Notes under the pieces: generated by a model
What the model was told of the DNA's origin: nothing
Seen by the model: only the letters and a program-made list of their open reading frames with translations
Databases searched by the model: none
Assembly (NCBI GenBank): GCA_963552605.1
Contig: CAUVKI010000044.1
Coordinates: 1-14,610, forward strand
Reading direction: 5' to 3'
From: CAUVKI01 sp963552605
Lineage (GTDB): Bacteria; Bacillota; Clostridia; Tissierellales; Peptoniphilaceae
DNA length: 14,610 nucleotides
In this document: positions 13,676 to 14,610 of the stretch, piece by piece
Position numbering within the stretch: position 1 is the first letter of the stretch
Layout of the letters: every line of letters starts with the position of its first letter
Translations under genes and position numbers: made by a program

Positions 13676-14610
13676 ATGAAGAAAATACTTAAGGTTTTAT
13701 TGTTTTTTGTCTTGCTTCAATCGGTAAGCTATGCTGCGAGCTATCCCGATGTCAAGTCTACACACTGGGCGAACTCTTATATTCAGGATATGACGGGGCT
13801 TGGATATCTTAAAGGCTACACCGACGGTTCATTTAAGCCCGAGGACAATATTAAGTTCACTGAGCTTATGACGGTGCTTTCAAAATTCCACTCTAAATTT
13901 TCCGCAAAAGATGTTATGGACGGCTCGGCAACTCAAAATGCAATAACCAAATATGGTCAGGGCGCAATCGATCAGCTAAAGCAGTCACTGCCCTCTTGGT
14001 CACATAACTATGTGATTTACTGTTTAGATAACGGAATTGTGAATTTAAACGAGCTTGCCACTTTGCGTACCAATAAAAAGTTTGAAGCAAATGTCAATCG
14101 GGAAGATACTATGACCTATCTTGCAAAGGCAATGCAGCTTGAGAGCAAAGCGGTGCAAAAGACCGTTGTGTCGCTTCCCTACGGCGATGCGGATAAAATA
14201 AACCCGATTAAGCAAAAGTATATTTCGGTGCTGTTGGATATGCAAATTCTCACTCCCGAGGGCAAGGTGAAAAAAGGAGTGTCAGGGAATTTTTATCCCG
14301 GAGATTTTGTTACCCGTGCGGAGATGAGTAAAATTTTGTCGCTGGGAAGCAATGCTATGGGAAGTGCAGCTCCCAAACCTGCACCCGTTCCCACTCCGGC
14401 TCCCGATCCCGATCCCAAGGAACAGCTTGTGCCCGCATCGGTGTCGGGGCTTATAACAAGCGTGTCGAGTACTTCGCTGACAGTAAAAACCGAAAAAGGT
14501 GCAACAAAGACATTTACGGTAAGTGGCGAAACCAAAATAACGCTTGAGGGAACGCAAAGCTCCATCTCATCTCTTAAAGAGGGACAAAGCGTTGAGGTTT
14601 ATTATAACTT
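13676..14610 (+). CDS. Secreted S-layer homology (SLH) domain protein, 3' end outside the window
   Basis: The open frame runs 311 codons to the window edge without a stop. Residues 1-20 are a signal peptide (MKKILKVLLFFVLLQSVSYA), with cleavage likely near AA-S. Three SLH-type repeats follow. Repeat 1 is at about 23-71 (YPDVKSTHWANSYI...GYTDGSFKPEDNIKFTELM). Repeat 2 is at about 107-153, with a degenerate GSF-like part. Repeat 3 is at about 168-222 (GNFYPGDFVTRAEMSKIL). SLH triplets bind pyruvylated secondary cell-wall polymer, so this protein should sit on the cell surface. A proline-rich linker (about 232-247) leads to a beta-rich region from about 253 (SGLITSVSSTSLTVKT...KEGQSVEV) that resembles DUF5666-like domains. 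The repeats lack parts of the canonical ITRAE motif, so wall binding may be altered. AGGAGG (13663-13668) precedes the ATG. The overall function is unknown. Confidence 0.9.
   Translation, partial: MKKILKVLLFFVLLQSVSYAASYPDVKSTHWANSYIQDMTGLGYLKGYTDGSFKPEDNIKFTELMTVLSKFHSKFSAKDVMDGSATQNAITKYGQGAIDQLKQSLPSWSHNYVIYCLDNGIVNLNELATLRTNKKFEANVNREDTMTYLAKAMQLESKAVQKTVVSLPYGDADKINPIKQKYISVLLDMQILTPEGKVKKGVSGNFYPGDFVTRAEMSKILSLGSNAMGSAAPKPAPVPTPAPDPDPKEQLVPASVSGLITSVSSTSLTVKTEKGATKTFTVSGETKITLEGTQSSISSLKEGQSVEVYYN

Noticed and set aside
14282..14565. Two overlapping minus-strand open frames opposite the SLH gene's Pro-rich linker
   Set aside because: They arise from the GC-richer, repetitive linker and beta-rich tail coding on the plus strand, and have no start signals.
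1..14610. CRISPR array, rRNA, insertion sequence, toxin-antitoxin or phage-defence genes
   Set aside because: No spaced direct-repeat array, rRNA sequence, transposase motif or recognised defence domain was seen on either strand.

Overview
The window looks like chromosomal DNA of a low-GC, anaerobic, Gram-positive-type bacterium (Firmicutes, most likely Clostridia/Tissierellia). The grounds are the AT-rich intergenic DNA, strong AGGAGG ribosome binding sites, sigma-A-like promoters, U-tailed intrinsic terminators, a zinc-type ribosomal protein L28, an ECF transporter with its own ATPase, and a secreted protein with S-layer homology repeats. I cannot name the species.

Layout. Bases 1-1630 hold an M17 leucyl aminopeptidase (minus strand) with its terminator. 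Bases 1698-1828 hold a 32-residue membrane peptide gene with its own terminator. Bases 1965-4133 form a lipid/membrane operon: a TVP38/TMEM64 protein, a GT4 glycosyltransferase whose 3' end appears frameshifted, and a zinc-dependent phospholipase C-like protein. Bases 4370-5908 encode histidine ammonia-lyase without the other hut genes. Bases 6132-9859 are a tightly coupled operon for a self-contained ECF transporter (MptD/Trep_Strep-type S component, T component, double-ABC ATPase) plus an AraC-family regulator. An alpha/beta-hydrolase remnant (9887-10145, minus strand) lies beyond it. Bases 10300-11718 carry a LysO-type lysine exporter and TsaE. On the minus strand follow rpmB (L28) with a tRNA-Thr(GGT) directly upstream, an AEC-family permease and a FliL-like membrane protein. 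Divergently, an SLH-domain secreted protein starts at 13676 and runs off the window.

How the parts work together. The TVP38-GT4-phospholipase operon suggests membrane glycolipid or phospholipid handling. The ECF-AraC operon is a complete importer with a built-in regulator, substrate unknown. PepA and HutH fit amino-acid catabolism, and LysO fits amino-acid export. TsaE, L28 and tRNA-Thr belong to translation.

The most useful observations are: (1) two terminators that share nearly the same sequence in the same orientation relative to their genes, about 5.9 kb apart; (2) the hydrolase pseudogene, which keeps its N-terminus and its genuine-looking C-terminus but has lost the middle; (3) the probable one-base lesion in the glycosyltransferase gene; (4) a tRNA-Thr/rpmB transcription unit with a perfect palindrome between the two genes; and (5) the small membrane peptide gene. 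I found no CRISPR array, insertion sequence, integrase, or clear defence or toxin system.
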